37,500 nucleotides of DNA from Symbiodinium natans (taxonomy: Eukaryota; Sar; Dinophyceae; Suessiales; Symbiodiniaceae): contig CAJNDS010000458.1 of the NCBI GenBank assembly GCA_905221605.1, positions 7,501 to 45,000 of the forward strand, in the 5' to 3' direction. Made by a program: the position numbers and the translations under genes. Below the pieces are notes generated by a model, which saw nothing but the letters and a program-made list of their open reading frames with translations, was not told where the DNA came from and did not search any database. Below are positions 11,287 to 20,615 of the stretch, piece by piece; position 1 is the stretch's first letter, and every line of letters begins with the position of its first letter.

Positions 11287-12660
11287 GGATCCCCGCTTTC
11301 TCCGCAGGCCCGGGTCGTTTTTGTGGCGGTGGTCTCTGAAAGCGGGCCCTGTGCTTCTCTCCGTGTGTGCTATTTAAGGGGTTTTAGGGGGCGGAGCGTT
11401 TCAGGATTGGGCGCCAGCCTCGGGACTGGAAATCAGCGGAGTGGTGGAAGTGCTTCTTTAGGCTTCGCTTTCGGCGTAGCGCCCGTGGGAGCCGAGTTTG
11501 CTACGGCCCTGGTGAGAGCCATATGGGCTCCGCGTCTCATGGTGCATCAGGGCGGGTCCGGGTTTGGATCTCGCTAGGGGTGGGCCAACCTCGAGAACTC
11601 TTGTAGGCAGAGGTGGGGTTTCACCTTCGGGAAGGCTCGTCTTTTGCGGCTCTTAGGGGGGCGGGGGCGGGGGGGTGGTTTGGGTGTGGATCGTCATGGC
11701 TCGCTGTGTTGTTGAATCGAGGCGCCGGGGCCGTGCTTGCTGACGTTTCCGTTTCCGGTTCGTTTTTCTGTAGGCCCGAAGGCCACTCAGCAGGTCGAGG
11801 CAGCACTGTAGACTTGGCGCCAGCAAGTGGATTTCACCTGGAGATCCCAGTTGTGGAGCCGCTCAGCCTGAGATGCACTTGATTCAGCAACGCTGCCAGG
11901 AAGCTGGCGGAGGCGAAATCTGGAGTGAGCGCCGCTGCGCACAGTCTCCGCGCATTGCTGGCATCTGCACTGCACGATACTGCACGCTGGGCCGGTAGGC
12001 TGCTTGTATCAATGTACTTGACATGTGATTTACTGAACTGAACACTATAATACACAGGGGGGCGTGACAGATGCCACTCGAATTGGCAGCCGGCCTCTTG
12101 GGGGCCAACTGATCCGTCCTGTCTTCCTCAGTGGCGAGGCTGGGGTTCCAAGCGTCTTAAGGCACAATTATTATCGGCTGATCAGTCAGGAGAAGCAGGT
12201 GTCTTTTTCTGAGTGGCGAGGCTGCAGTTAGCACATCAAGCACAAAGCCTTGCCAACGGGGCCGTGGCCCCTGCTCGAACCACTTTCGCACGGAGGATGC
12301 TTTTGGATGCTTTCGGGGCTCAACAGAGCCTGGTGCGTTGAGTGACAAGGTCTTCAGGATTCGATGCTAAGATAGACACGCAAAGAGGGTACAATATGTA
12401 CAGTGAGCCGCCTCGGCCAGCTGAGAGCACCGAAGGCTCCAAAGGCACTTCATGCCGTTATACGCCGTTTCACCCGTGCCCGCCAATGGACGCCCCGCTG
12501 CTTAACAGGGAATGCCAGAAAGCGGTCGTGAGTTAAAGGTCTTCGAGGTCTGAAAGCTGTCAGGCTGCAAGGCCTTCTGCCACGAACGAACTCCCCCCAA
12601 AAAAGCCCCGGGCATGCGTCCTTCGGGGTTGCACGTTGAGTTTGGTGTGCGCATGCCGGC
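11287..12660. other. No supported gene; short direct repeats only
   Basis: Open frames here (for example 11323-11577 and 11613-11882) are GC-rich, low complexity and match nothing I recognise. An exact 14-base repeat, 'gagtggcgaggctg' or close, occurs at about 12130 and 12211. I see no LRR cassette, tRNA or promoter that I would defend. Confidence 0.5.
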
Positions 12661-12675
12661 ATTGACTTGAAGGTG

Positions 12676-12678
<3 letters not shown>

Positions 12679-12717
<39 letters not shown>
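12679..12717. repeat. (GA)n microsatellite
   Basis: About 19 uninterrupted GA units immediately precede the purine-rich open frame. Confidence 0.95.
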
Positions 12718-12719
<2 letters not shown>

Positions 12720-12720
<1 letters not shown>

Positions 12721-13323
12721 CATGCCGCGCATGCGAGGAGGAGCAACTGGGTGCAACGAGAAGGGGACCACACTACAATGAGCACGAGCAGCACCACGAC
12801 GCGCTCGCCGACAGCACGGAAGCCGACGTCGAGGAGGAGCACGACCATGAGGAGCTCACCTACGACCAGACCGACGGGGACCAGCACGAACCGGAGACGG
12901 CGACGAACCTCGACGACAAGATAGGGGGCAACGCAGACCAGGAGGAGCCACAACGACGAGGACAGAAGAGGAAGCGACAAGCCGAACAACCGCGAAGAAA
13001 CCCAGGAACGCCGGGAAGAGAGGAGGCCACCACAACGGAGACGAGGGGACCACCAGCTGAGGGAGGAGGAGAGCAAGCCACACCTGCTGAACGACCACAA
13101 GACGGAGACCACGATGGCCAACGGGGAGAAGAACGACAAGAGGGCCCAGACTCTGAGGAACGCAAACTAGACCCGAAACAGTCAGAGAAATGAGCTGACG
13201 AAGTTTACTCCCGAGGCTTCACACGTAAGCTTAGGGAGTCTGGACTAGAACCGCTGGGCCGTCGTGGCCGGGGGACCTCCATTGGGGGGACCCTCTTGAG
13301 CGTGGAGAAGAAGAAGAAGAATA
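12720..13323 (+). mobile_element. Possible 3' end of an older retroelement
   Basis: A purine-rich open frame runs from the (GA)n tract to TGA at about 13191-13193. It encodes a highly charged, low-complexity chain: acidic at first (TEADVEEEHDHEELTYDQ), then basic (RRGQKRKRQAEQPRR). A 130-nt GC-rich stretch follows and ends in a (GAA)n-like tail, 'gagaagaagaagaagaata'. A terminal coding tail, a short 3' UTR and a simple-repeat 3' end is a layout typical of 5'-truncated non-LTR retrotransposons. No reverse transcriptase is present, so this is inference; it could equally be a purine-rich low-complexity region. The 343-bp repeat of the next element begins only a few bases after the tail. Confidence 0.3.
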
Positions 13324-13327
13324 GTGT

Positions 13328-13670
13328 GTGTGTGTGGGGAAAGCCTGTTACCAAGGTCGTAATGCAGCTGCCTCCGTTGTGCTTTTCAGCTTCTCACCTT
13401 TTCATTTTGTATGCGCAGGGGCGTCAGGCCCAATGCACCTACCTGACGCAACGAAGCTACGGTGCATTGGGGGATGGGTGGTCTGATCAACCACCTGTAC
13501 CTGCCTTCTAACAAGATATAAAGTGCTGGTTGTGATGTTTAGGAAGCTGTGCAACATCATTGCTTCGTAACTTTATCTAGAGTGAACTCACGTGGGGTTC
13601 ATGCAGGCTCTGCCTTGAAGTCTTCACCTCTGAAACATCAAGTGACCAGAGGGAGGATTGCATGAGTGTG
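13328..13670 (+). repeat. Left pseudo-LTR (343 bp)
   Basis: It matches 20614-20956 at a constant offset of 7286 with a single substitution. It contains a stem-loop (ggtggt, loop ctgatca, accacc) near 13471-13493 and an AT-rich 'aagatataaag' near 13512. I looked for the hammerhead core CUGAUGA...GAAA, known from some PLE pseudo-LTRs, and did not find a convincing one. Confidence 0.95.
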
Positions 13671-13979
13671 CTCTAGACGGTTTCTCGTTCAACGTGCCGT
13701 CTACGGTAGGGTTGCCTACTGTGTTGAACCCTGATCGGTTCAGAAAAGGCCTTAAGACCTCCAATCTGAAAGGTTCAGGCTCTGTCTTTATGCTTGGGAC
13801 TCTGAAACAGTCCAACCCGACAGGAAAGCTGCGTGAATCACGCACCTGTCAGGCTTGAGATTCGAAAGGCTCGGAACTCCGTTCTGGCTGCGTTTTTTAC
13901 AATTTATCCTCCCCATAAGCCTTTGTGAGGCCAGTCAGGTTCAAGTCTCCGTTGAGAAGCTAGCCAACTTCCCTCCATC

Positions 13980-15026
13980 ATGTCCAGCTCATGGTGGAAA
14001 CAGTCGGAGTGGGAACCTTCGTCGTCTTGGCGTTGGCATTCGCAATCGTCTTGGGATGAGCAAGATCAACCTTGGGCAGCCACTACCAAGCCGGCCGTGC
14101 CTGAGAATGTTCCAGCTCCCAAGCCTAAGTTGTCTGACCACTTTCAATCCGACGACAAGTTCTTTGATCGGCAACCAGTCGGCAAAGGGTCGCATCAGCT
14201 GTTTCGTCATGTTCAGCCTGCGGAATGGTCACGAAAGAATTCGTTGGCTGGTAGGCCCATAGAAGACATTCGAGCATGGGAACTCAGCCACCGTGGTCTT
14301 TCTGAGTTCTCCTTTCGCCTCCTTAGTGAAGGCCGATACCAAGGAATTGTTTGGACAAGGTCCACATCCGAAGCAGTGTTTCTTACCCAACTTTTGAAGA
14401 GAATGAGAGAAGTTGGTGAAGATATCGATGAAGTCGCCAGAACCTTTCACACCGACAGCCCACCTGACAAGCGCAAGGATGCTTCCAAGTTCATGGGCAA
14501 AATGTGTGAATCCATTGTTGACGATCTCAAGAAGAGAGCACCTATTGTTGACTCTACTGCCAGTGAAGAGTTGGCCCGGGCTAAAGCAAAGCTTGCCCAA
14601 GCGGGCCTTACACTTACTCCGACTAAGAGATCTGCTGAAGACGAGCCTGAGAATGCACCACTTCGGGCCAAGCCGAAGGCTAAAGCCAAGCAAGAACTTG
14701 GGCAAAGCCGCCCTTCTTCACTCGATGCCCAGACGTTACTGCAGTTTCCTCCGGCTCGAATTTTGGATTCTCGACCTGTTGGTCCGAAGGATGAACAAGT
14801 TGAAGAATGGCTTCAAACTTTTAAGTCCAAGCCAGATTTCAAAGGTCAGTTTGCCAATTTGAAGAAGCATGTTTTGGCAGTGCAGAAGATCTTTGAGAGT
14901 GGAACTCCCAAAGCCACCATCACAGCAGCGGCGGTTAAGTTTGGTCTAGATGACAAGATTGCGAGTCGTCTGACCATTCGCAGCCTTTCGACCACCATTG
15001 CGGTTGCTCAGTTCACGGCAGCTTGA
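13980..15026 (+). CDS. Retroelement ORF1, unknown function
   Basis: Encodes 348 residues from ATG at 13980 (catcATGtcc). The N-terminus is Trp/Ser-rich (SSSWWKQSEWEPSSSWRW). A mixed-charge helical middle follows (SEAVFLTQLLKRMREVGEDI, then FMGKMCESIVDDLKKRAP), then an Ala/Lys-rich basic stretch (LRAKPKAKAKQ), then a C-terminal segment ending IAVAQFTAA. No zinc knuckle, coiled-coil signature or known ORF1 domain is visible. The Lys-rich part could bind nucleic acid, as retroelement ORF1 proteins do; this is inference. It stops at UGA 15024-15026 in the same frame as ORF2, and the codons between the stop and the ORF2 ATG are open (LAYEALS). ORF1 may therefore be the N-terminal part of an ORF1-ORF2 readthrough product. 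A 1-kb frame with non-repetitive composition inside a young element supports real coding. Confidence 0.75.
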   Translation: MSSSWWKQSEWEPSSSWRWHSQSSWDEQDQPWAATTKPAVPENVPAPKPKLSDHFQSDDKFFDRQPVGKGSHQLFRHVQPAEWSRKNSLAGRPIEDIRAWELSHRGLSEFSFRLLSEGRYQGIVWTRSTSEAVFLTQLLKRMREVGEDIDEVARTFHTDSPPDKRKDASKFMGKMCESIVDDLKKRAPIVDSTASEELARAKAKLAQAGLTLTPTKRSAEDEPENAPLRAKPKAKAKQELGQSRPSSLDAQTLLQFPPARILDSRPVGPKDEQVEEWLQTFKSKPDFKGQFANLKKHVLAVQKIFESGTPKATITAAAVKFGLDDKIASRLTIRSLSTTIAVAQFTAA

Positions 15027-15030
15027 CTAG
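15024..15030 (+). promoter_or_regulatory. Candidate stop-codon readthrough signal UGA-CUAG
   Basis: The ORF1 stop and the next four bases read TGA CTAG. UGA followed by CUA(G) is a known leaky stop context, used by several mammalian readthrough genes and some RNA viruses. ORF2 continues in the same frame with no further stop, so one suppressed UGA would give a fusion of about 1268 residues. I did not identify a downstream RNA structure that would add stimulation. Confidence 0.5.
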
Positions 15031-15047
15031 CCTATGAAGCCCTTTCG

Positions 15048-17786
15048 ATGGCTCATCGTGATAGGCAGCGTTTGAAGCAGGACATATGTGTTGTTGGAGA
15101 GGCTTGCACCTTCTTCATACATCATTGTCCCGAGTTTTCCAAAGCTCCTTCTATGTGGGCGCAAGGATTGCTACATCTTTGCTTGTTGTTTTGTTTCTCC
15201 GATTCGACTCAGCAATCTTGCGCAGAGCTACTCAGACGTAAGCTACGTGCACTCAAAGTGCACCCTGCGATGTACACATGGCCACGTTTTTTGAAGTCCA
15301 ACGCCGTGTACATCAAAACCAAAGTCGATTGGCGCATCTTTTCAACTGTTGAGAAATATCGGCAGCCTTCGACTATGATGTACGTAGGGTCCACCAGCAT
15401 ATCAGTTTCGCGTCGGGAGTCCAATAGGCTTTCCGTGTACAGGAAGCTTGTTAAAGGACAGGAAGCGCAGGCTGAGTTGGCCCTTCGATATTGGGCCTCC
15501 AATCAGTCTATTGAACAATTTACAATTTTTCAGGTTGCCACATGTTCGGATTATCAATCCGCGTGGGTTTTGGAGCATTGCCTCATTGATGCGTGGCAAC
15601 CAAAACTCAATTTTCCGTTCATTCAGTCCTTTCTGAAACGCTCCGCGCTGGGCTTTAAGCCAAGCAGACAAAGAAGAATGTCGTCGTACAGCAAGTTTGG
15701 CAGAAGATTGTGGGTGAAGCTGCGAAAGAAGCTCTTTACCCAAGACCAACCTTACGCCTTCCAACTGTCTAGGCTGAAAGCCTGGAACATTTTGTATGAT
15801 CTCACCAGCCTTTCCAGAGCCTCGTTTGAGAGAGCGAGACAACTCCGGTCTCAATCGTTTGTTGATGATGAGATTTACTCGCTCATAAGACTCAGTGCCA
15901 ATCTTCAGGAACCTTTGCGAAGCAAAGGACGCATGATTCTGAAGTCTGTGGCCGGCTATCGTAACATGACATGGCCGAAAGGATCTTTAGGGATCCAGTT
16001 GCAGTTTACTGCTGATGAAAGGTTTCCACAAAGGATGTCAAAATGGCTCCGGTCGGTTATAATTCGGTTTAAGCATGTGCTTGTTCCGTTTCACCTACCG
16101 TCTGCGTCAGTTCGAGAAAAGCCACATCAGAGTCTCAAAGACTTCCTTCACAATGTCCAGCAATGGGATATGTGGCTCCAACATAATTCGTTTGAAGAAA
16201 TTCCGTGCACCTGTCAGTTCTACAAGCGTGTTCTTCCAGATGAATGTTTCACGTCTGGGCATGTAACAGCCGGACTTGAGATGTTGAACCAACTGCATCC
16301 AGCATGCAGTCGTTTGGGAACAGGAAGCGCGTCTTCCACCTTCTTTCCAGCTAAGCACAAATTCGTTTCGGTTAACTGCAAGACGTTTCACCTCTGGAGA
16401 AAGAAGCATGGCATACCGGTCAACGTTGAGACCGAATTTCAGGCTATGCTTGAAGAAGAATGGTACTGGCACAACGTGGCACTTAAAAGCTTTCCTCGTC
16501 TCACATGGGCAGATGTTTCTGCCGTCAGGAAGCGTTTGCGTCGGGAGTTTGTTGTGCATTGTGAGGACCACGAGCCCAATCATGTGATGGTATTTTGTCC
16601 TCAGTTTTACTTTCAGTCGGCCAGATGTACTTGGGATGATCCCGAGGTTTTTCACAATCTCGATGGAGACCCAGAGTCCTGGAGACAATGGGTTCTTCAA
16701 CAAGTGCCAGGCTACCTTCGAAAGAAGTATCCCTGGGCCATTGATAGCAAAGGCAAGTTACCAAATGGGTTTGTTTTCTTGAAAAGGAAGAAGAAGTTCG
16801 CCAAAGGCAGAACCATCATTTCCTATTCGTTTACCCCGTTCAGTCGACTGTTGAAAGCCGCGCCCCACGCTATTGTCCTCATGATTAAAGTTACATGGGA
16901 CAGAGCATTTGGACTTGAACCTACTCCCATTATTTGGCAGAGATTGCATGAGTTCTTTAAAAGAACTCCTGCAGAATCTCACCTGCTGGAAGTCAATGAT
17001 GATCTTGTCGGTTTCTTTAATTCGGTGCCAAGAGAACAGATTCTTCATTCTCTTGATGCTTTGATTTCGAAGTTTTTGTCCTTGGGATATCCTCCTGATA
17101 TCACGGTGTCGCTTAAGAAGGCTGTCTGTACAGAAACAGCCTGGCCGGGAAAACCCAAAGGAAAGTCGACCAAACAGGTCAAGTTCCTTAGGGTCCAAGA
17201 CCTCCCAGACATTGTCCAGTTGTCTTTTCGTGCCGGCGTTTTTCAGGCCATTGGTCGCATTTTCAAACAGCACCGGGGTACGTGTGTAGGAAATCAAATC
17301 AGCCCAGTGCTCAGCAGTCTCCCAGTTATACAGCGGGAACTGTTTTGGCAGCAAGAGTGGGATTTTCAGCTCACCTCCTGCAAGTTCTTTGAAAGACAAG
17401 CGTCACAAGCGTTTGTCTGCCGATACGTTGATAATCGACTTCTTATTTGTACAGAACAAGAAGTTAATCTTCAGTGCTTTCGTGATCTCAAACATTTGTC
17501 TTTTTATGGGTCGACCATCCAGCTCGAGCCGGTTGATGATCATCACTTTCTGGGCTTCGATATTTCTGCTTCTAACCGGACTGTCACTTTTAAACAGCCG
17601 GTTAAGCCCTGGAAACTTAGGCATGTGTCCAGCGCAGGTTCGTGGTCAGCTCGGGCATCAGGCTTCTTTTCTCGTAAAGCCCTGATTGTACAGTTTGCGT
17701 GGCCACCGTCCTCGCGCAAACAGCAAGTCGAACATCTGCGCAATTTGTATTTGCGCCAGGGATTTCCGTTGCGAGTCTTGCAATGA
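15048..17786 (+). CDS. GIY-YIG nuclease-reverse transcriptase of Penelope type
   Basis: Encodes 912 residues. The nuclease-like region is residues about 95-190: MYVGST at 111-116 (the YIG strand), Arg 122/123, and WVLEHCLIDAWQPKLNFP at 173-190, where E176 would be the metal-binding Glu and N188 the conserved Asn. The first GIY strand is degenerate (RIF at 96-98). A CxC...C...GHV cluster lies near residues 387-405. RT: GRTIISYSFTPFSRLL near 590 (fingers); motif A DLVGFFNSVP near 652 (spacing from Asp to Pro as in the PLE D-x5-6-(F/T)-N-(I/V)-P); motif B RGTCVGNQISPVLS near 743; motif C CRYVDNRLL near 791; then HHFLGFDIS. The thumb region ends LRNLYLRQGFP, like the PLE RGYP end. PLE proteins nick target DNA and prime reverse transcription there. 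Motif C is YVDN instead of YVDD, which would alter the second catalytic Asp. ATG 15048 may be internal if readthrough from ORF1 is used. Confidence 0.85.
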   Translation: MAHRDRQRLKQDICVVGEACTFFIHHCPEFSKAPSMWAQGLLHLCLLFCFSDSTQQSCAELLRRKLRALKVHPAMYTWPRFLKSNAVYIKTKVDWRIFSTVEKYRQPSTMMYVGSTSISVSRRESNRLSVYRKLVKGQEAQAELALRYWASNQSIEQFTIFQVATCSDYQSAWVLEHCLIDAWQPKLNFPFIQSFLKRSALGFKPSRQRRMSSYSKFGRRLWVKLRKKLFTQDQPYAFQLSRLKAWNILYDLTSLSRASFERARQLRSQSFVDDEIYSLIRLSANLQEPLRSKGRMILKSVAGYRNMTWPKGSLGIQLQFTADERFPQRMSKWLRSVIIRFKHVLVPFHLPSASVREKPHQSLKDFLHNVQQWDMWLQHNSFEEIPCTCQFYKRVLPDECFTSGHVTAGLEMLNQLHPACSRLGTGSASSTFFPAKHKFVSVNCKTFHLWRKKHGIPVNVETEFQAMLEEEWYWHNVALKSFPRLTWADVSAVRKRLRREFVVHCEDHEPNHVMVFCPQFYFQSARCTWDDPEVFHNLDGDPESWRQWVLQQVPGYLRKKYPWAIDSKGKLPNGFVFLKRKKKFAKGRTIISYSFTPFSRLLKAAPHAIVLMIKVTWDRAFGLEPTPIIWQRLHEFFKRTPAESHLLEVNDDLVGFFNSVPREQILHSLDALISKFLSLGYPPDITVSLKKAVCTETAWPGKPKGKSTKQVKFLRVQDLPDIVQLSFRAGVFQAIGRIFKQHRGTCVGNQISPVLSSLPVIQRELFWQQEWDFQLTSCKFFERQASQAFVCRYVDNRLLICTEQEVNLQCFRDLKHLSFYGSTIQLEPVDDHHFLGFDISASNRTVTFKQPVKPWKLRHVSSAGSWSARASGFFSRKALIVQFAWPPSSRKQQVEHLRNLYLRQGFPLRVLQ

Positions 17787-17917
17787 AAATGTAAATCTGT
17801 CTGCGCAGTTCAGTTACATGTTTGCCCTCTGCCAGGGTGCATCTCTGTACACGCATCTTTCAAAATTCCTTCACTTTAGGGTCAGGGTGTAGACTTTGCT
17901 TCGAGCATTCTTTCGCC

Positions 17918-19848
17918 ATGTCCTATGTCTTCCATTTTCATTGTGGAAGCAATGAGAACGGCCCTGCAGCCAGCGTGCAATCGTCAAACTCGGCGAGGCC
18001 GCCTGCGCTAACGGCCAGACCCTGGATGGCTGAAAGCCCTCCAGCCCCACCGCCCCCCAGACCCAGATGCCAGTTCTTTTCACCCTTTCAAGACACCACC
18101 TTCAAGGCCAAATCAGACCATCGGTCTAGATCCAGGTCAAGGTCCGTCAGGCGGCGACATAGAGCACGACCTTCCCACAGAGAACCGCCTTCTGTGGAAA
18201 TCCCGCCAGGTGATTTTTCGGAAGCACATATTCCTCAGCAAGCGTGGCTGCGACAGCCAGCGCAACCCAGAGTTCTTCAGCCACCGGCATCGCCATTTTT
18301 CCCCCCGCTGCCAAGGCAACCGCCCCCGCTGCCAGTGCCACAGGTTGGCCCTCCTGGCGATTTCGGCTTTCTGGGCTACTGGCCAGCGCCCCCATTGTTT
18401 CACCCGCCGCCTGTGCAGCAACAACCAGTTCATCAATTTCCTGCGCGGCGTGTTTATCAGTGGCATCCTCCTGCACGCAACCCTGCGGTCCCTCCTGCAG
18501 GTGTTCCAACGCCCGCAGCGCTGCCCGAGCCGTGGAGTCAGAAACCCTCAGCAGCCTGTGACCCCTCCCAAAAAAGGTGTTACATCTGGCCGTGAAGCAA
18601 CAGGTCAGCTCATTCGCAAAGACTCCCGTTTCGATCTTGCAGCTTTTACCTCACAGAAGCTGTCTCAAACCAACAAGTCAGTAGCGCAGGCAGGAGAACT
18701 CACGGCAGCCGAGAACCAGCTTTTCAAGGATGTCATGCAAGCCTCTGCGCTGGAGTTGGAAGATCAGATCGCGGGACGAGATCCCCGTGACACATTCGTA
18801 GTCGAAGAGCCGCTCACGCCTTTTTTGGATTACTGCTTCTTGATCTACCAGACCAAAGCTCTCAGAAGCTCTGATGCTTGGTTGCTGTACACCAGATCTC
18901 AGTCTCAATGTGGGACAGGGCGTAAGCAAGCCGCAAGAATGTGGGTCCGAGAATGGCAGCTTTGCACCAACACTGACATTCGTCAAGTTTTGGACTTCTT
19001 GCTTTCTCGTTTTCCGGAAGGGCTCCCCCCAAATTCGGTGGACTCACAGACCCTTCGGAAATTTTGTCAGATGCTTTGGAGTTCCAAGTGCCCAATCTTT
19101 GATACGTTTCGAGCAGAAGCAAGCACTTTTTCCTCTCCTGCGGCTGAAAGTAGTGTGCTTGTGTTTCCGGTGGCTGGTTTTCCTGGGCCGCCTCCGTCGC
19201 CCGATCAGTGGTATCAATGGGCACATGGCACTGATAGCGCCGGAGCCATTGGAATTTTATCGTCGGGGAGAATTCTGCCTACTGCAAAGCAGACCCTCCA
19301 TCTGAAACCCCCGCAAAGCAGTTGGTAAAGTACTGACCACGCCTGATTGGGAGGAAGCTCGCAACGAATTTGTGAGCAACATGCATTGGTCCACAAAGAA
19401 CAGTTGCGGAGTGGTATTTTCAGGCAGAGTCGGAGGCGCAGCCCATAAGGCTCAGGGTGCTAACACAGTTTTGGAAAATGCTTTGGGCAGGTTTCACCCA
19501 GTTGTGCATTCACTGTCTAAGACGGACAAGAGGTGGTGCGTCAGAACAACTGCGGCCCGTATAGACTTCATCTATCTCGTCTCCAGCATGCACTCGTTGG
19601 ATTTTCCGTTCGAGCCTTCCTTGGCTTCCAAGAAGTCCAACAAGCCATTGGATGACCCTATCGGTCTCCCTCTTGCAATCCAAGACGCTGGAATTGATGA
19701 TAGCTGGGGCAAGTGGCTTCCCCAAGGCTCCCCCGAAGCATCCCAGCAAGTTCCTCCAGCAGCGAATTCAGCCATGGTAGCAGAAATTCCTGCTACAGAT
19801 GAAGAGCCTGATTTGATGGCTAGCTTTCACTCGTTTCAAGAATCCTGA
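17918..19848 (+). CDS. Retroelement ORF3: Pro/RS-rich protein with possible ART-like region, two frame breaks
   Basis: This is one protein spread over three frames. It opens at ATG 17918 (gccATGt), 131 nt after ORF2. The first part is Pro-rich with an Arg-Ser run (HRSRSRSRSVRRRHRARP) and many PPP/PLP motifs. It shifts +1 near the A6 run at 18570-18575 (overlap window 18210-18595). The second part includes SRFDLAAFTSQKLSQTNKSV and a mixed helical region, then WYQWAHGTDSAGAIGILSSG. It shifts +1 again at the C5 run 19308-19312 (overlap window 19306-19328) and then continues to TGA 19846-19848. Both breaks equal one extra base in a homopolymer. Removing one base at each would give 642 codons plus stop. 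HGT...GIL..GRILP resembles the start of PARP-type ADP-ribosyltransferase domains (HGS/HGT, then IL..GL), with NSCGVVFSGRVGGAA as a possible next strand; this is weak. The breaks may be sequencing error, mutation or +1 frameshifting. Confidence 0.55.
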
Positions 19849-20050
19849 TCCTGCAATTTGGCTTCGCCGCTGTCTGTGCCAAAACGTATCGCCTGTTTTT
19901 TGTAGTCGCGCGTGTGTGTTGCTTGTTCAGTCAGTGCATGAGCAGCTTTCTGAGCTCAGTTCAATATCAGATCAAGATCGTCATATTTGAGGTCGTTTTC
20001 CAGATCTGTTCGACCGTACCGATAGAGCCCGTATTAACGTAATCGGCTGC

Positions 20051-20203
20051 GTTCGGGTGGACCCGGCGTAGGGGGGCGGGGTGGTTGACAGGCGCTGCCG
20101 TGTCTTCGGCCCGCGGCCTCGGCTAGCTGTACTCGGGTGTACCCGGTGCAGAGGGGGAGGGGCGGTTGACGGGCATGGCTGCGTCTTCCGACCGCGACCT
20201 CGA
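20051..20203 (+). repeat. Two ~80-bp imperfect tandem repeats in the element's 3' non-coding region
   Basis: The unit starting at 20051 (tcgggtggacccgg...ggttgacaggc...gtcttcggcccgcggcctcg) recurs at 20131 with about 75-80% identity by eye: tcgggtgtacccgg, cggttgacgggc, gtcttccgaccgcgacctcg. Each unit contains a gggt-acccg inverted motif that could form a short hairpin. A structural or protein-binding role in the RNA is possible but unproven. Confidence 0.8.
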
Positions 20204-20585
20204 GTGTGAGGGTGTGCTCGTCACTGTAAGACGTGCCAATTTTGACCTGCAGTCACGAGCCTACTGCCCAATTCCAGCCGGCGTCTGACGCTGGTGAATT
20301 TGACGTCCGTGACACGCATGAACCGCACCTAGTTGCTCCCAGATAGGGCTTGTGCCGCCCTCACAAGTAGCGGTGGTCTTCGAACGACTTGTCCCTTTGA
20401 GGGCGACCGATATCCAAATCTCCGATGAGTTCGGTGTCGAGTTTGCCTCGTGCTTTTTTTCGCAGCCATTGTTGTCCAACCTCCGGTGATACTTATGTTG
20501 GCTGCCTCCTGAAAAGGTTTCTCCCTTGCTCTTTGGGCAACGTCGAGTTTCGTGTTCATGTCAAGGATCGATGTTGCGCATATAA

Positions 20586-20615
20586 AAGCATATGCTTACC
20601 CTGCTTCGGCAGGGT
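20586..20615 (+). other. Palindrome plus UUCG-capped hairpin at the right pseudo-LTR edge
   Basis: A perfect 12-bp palindrome, aagcatatgctt (20586-20597), is followed directly by a 7-bp stem (accctgc/gcaggg t, 20598-20604 and 20609-20615) closing a TTCG loop. C(UUCG)G loops are unusually stable. The hairpin overlaps the first two bases of the right repeat, is absent before the left repeat, and a TATAAAA lies just upstream (20581-20587). Confidence 0.75.

Noticed and set aside
11105-11377. An eighth LRR exon (VLQHPQKLKLENL) near 11124-11210
   Set aside because: Copy B has one C fewer (C5 against C6) and hits a stop in that frame. The phase from cassette 10826-10930 joins directly to the C-terminal exon at 11213, so this is probably intron.
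12450-13139. 229-codon minus-strand open frame
   Set aside because: It is the complement of the purine-rich region and the (GA)n tract; its Leu/Val/Ser-rich chain is explained by composition.
13328-13670. Hammerhead ribozyme in the pseudo-LTR
   Set aside because: CTGATCA in the 13471-13493 stem-loop resembles part of the core, but the CUGAUGA and GAAA boxes with proper stems are not there.
20595-20615. U6 snRNA start, because of 'tgcttcggca'
   Set aside because: Only the short hairpin matches; the rest of U6 is absent.
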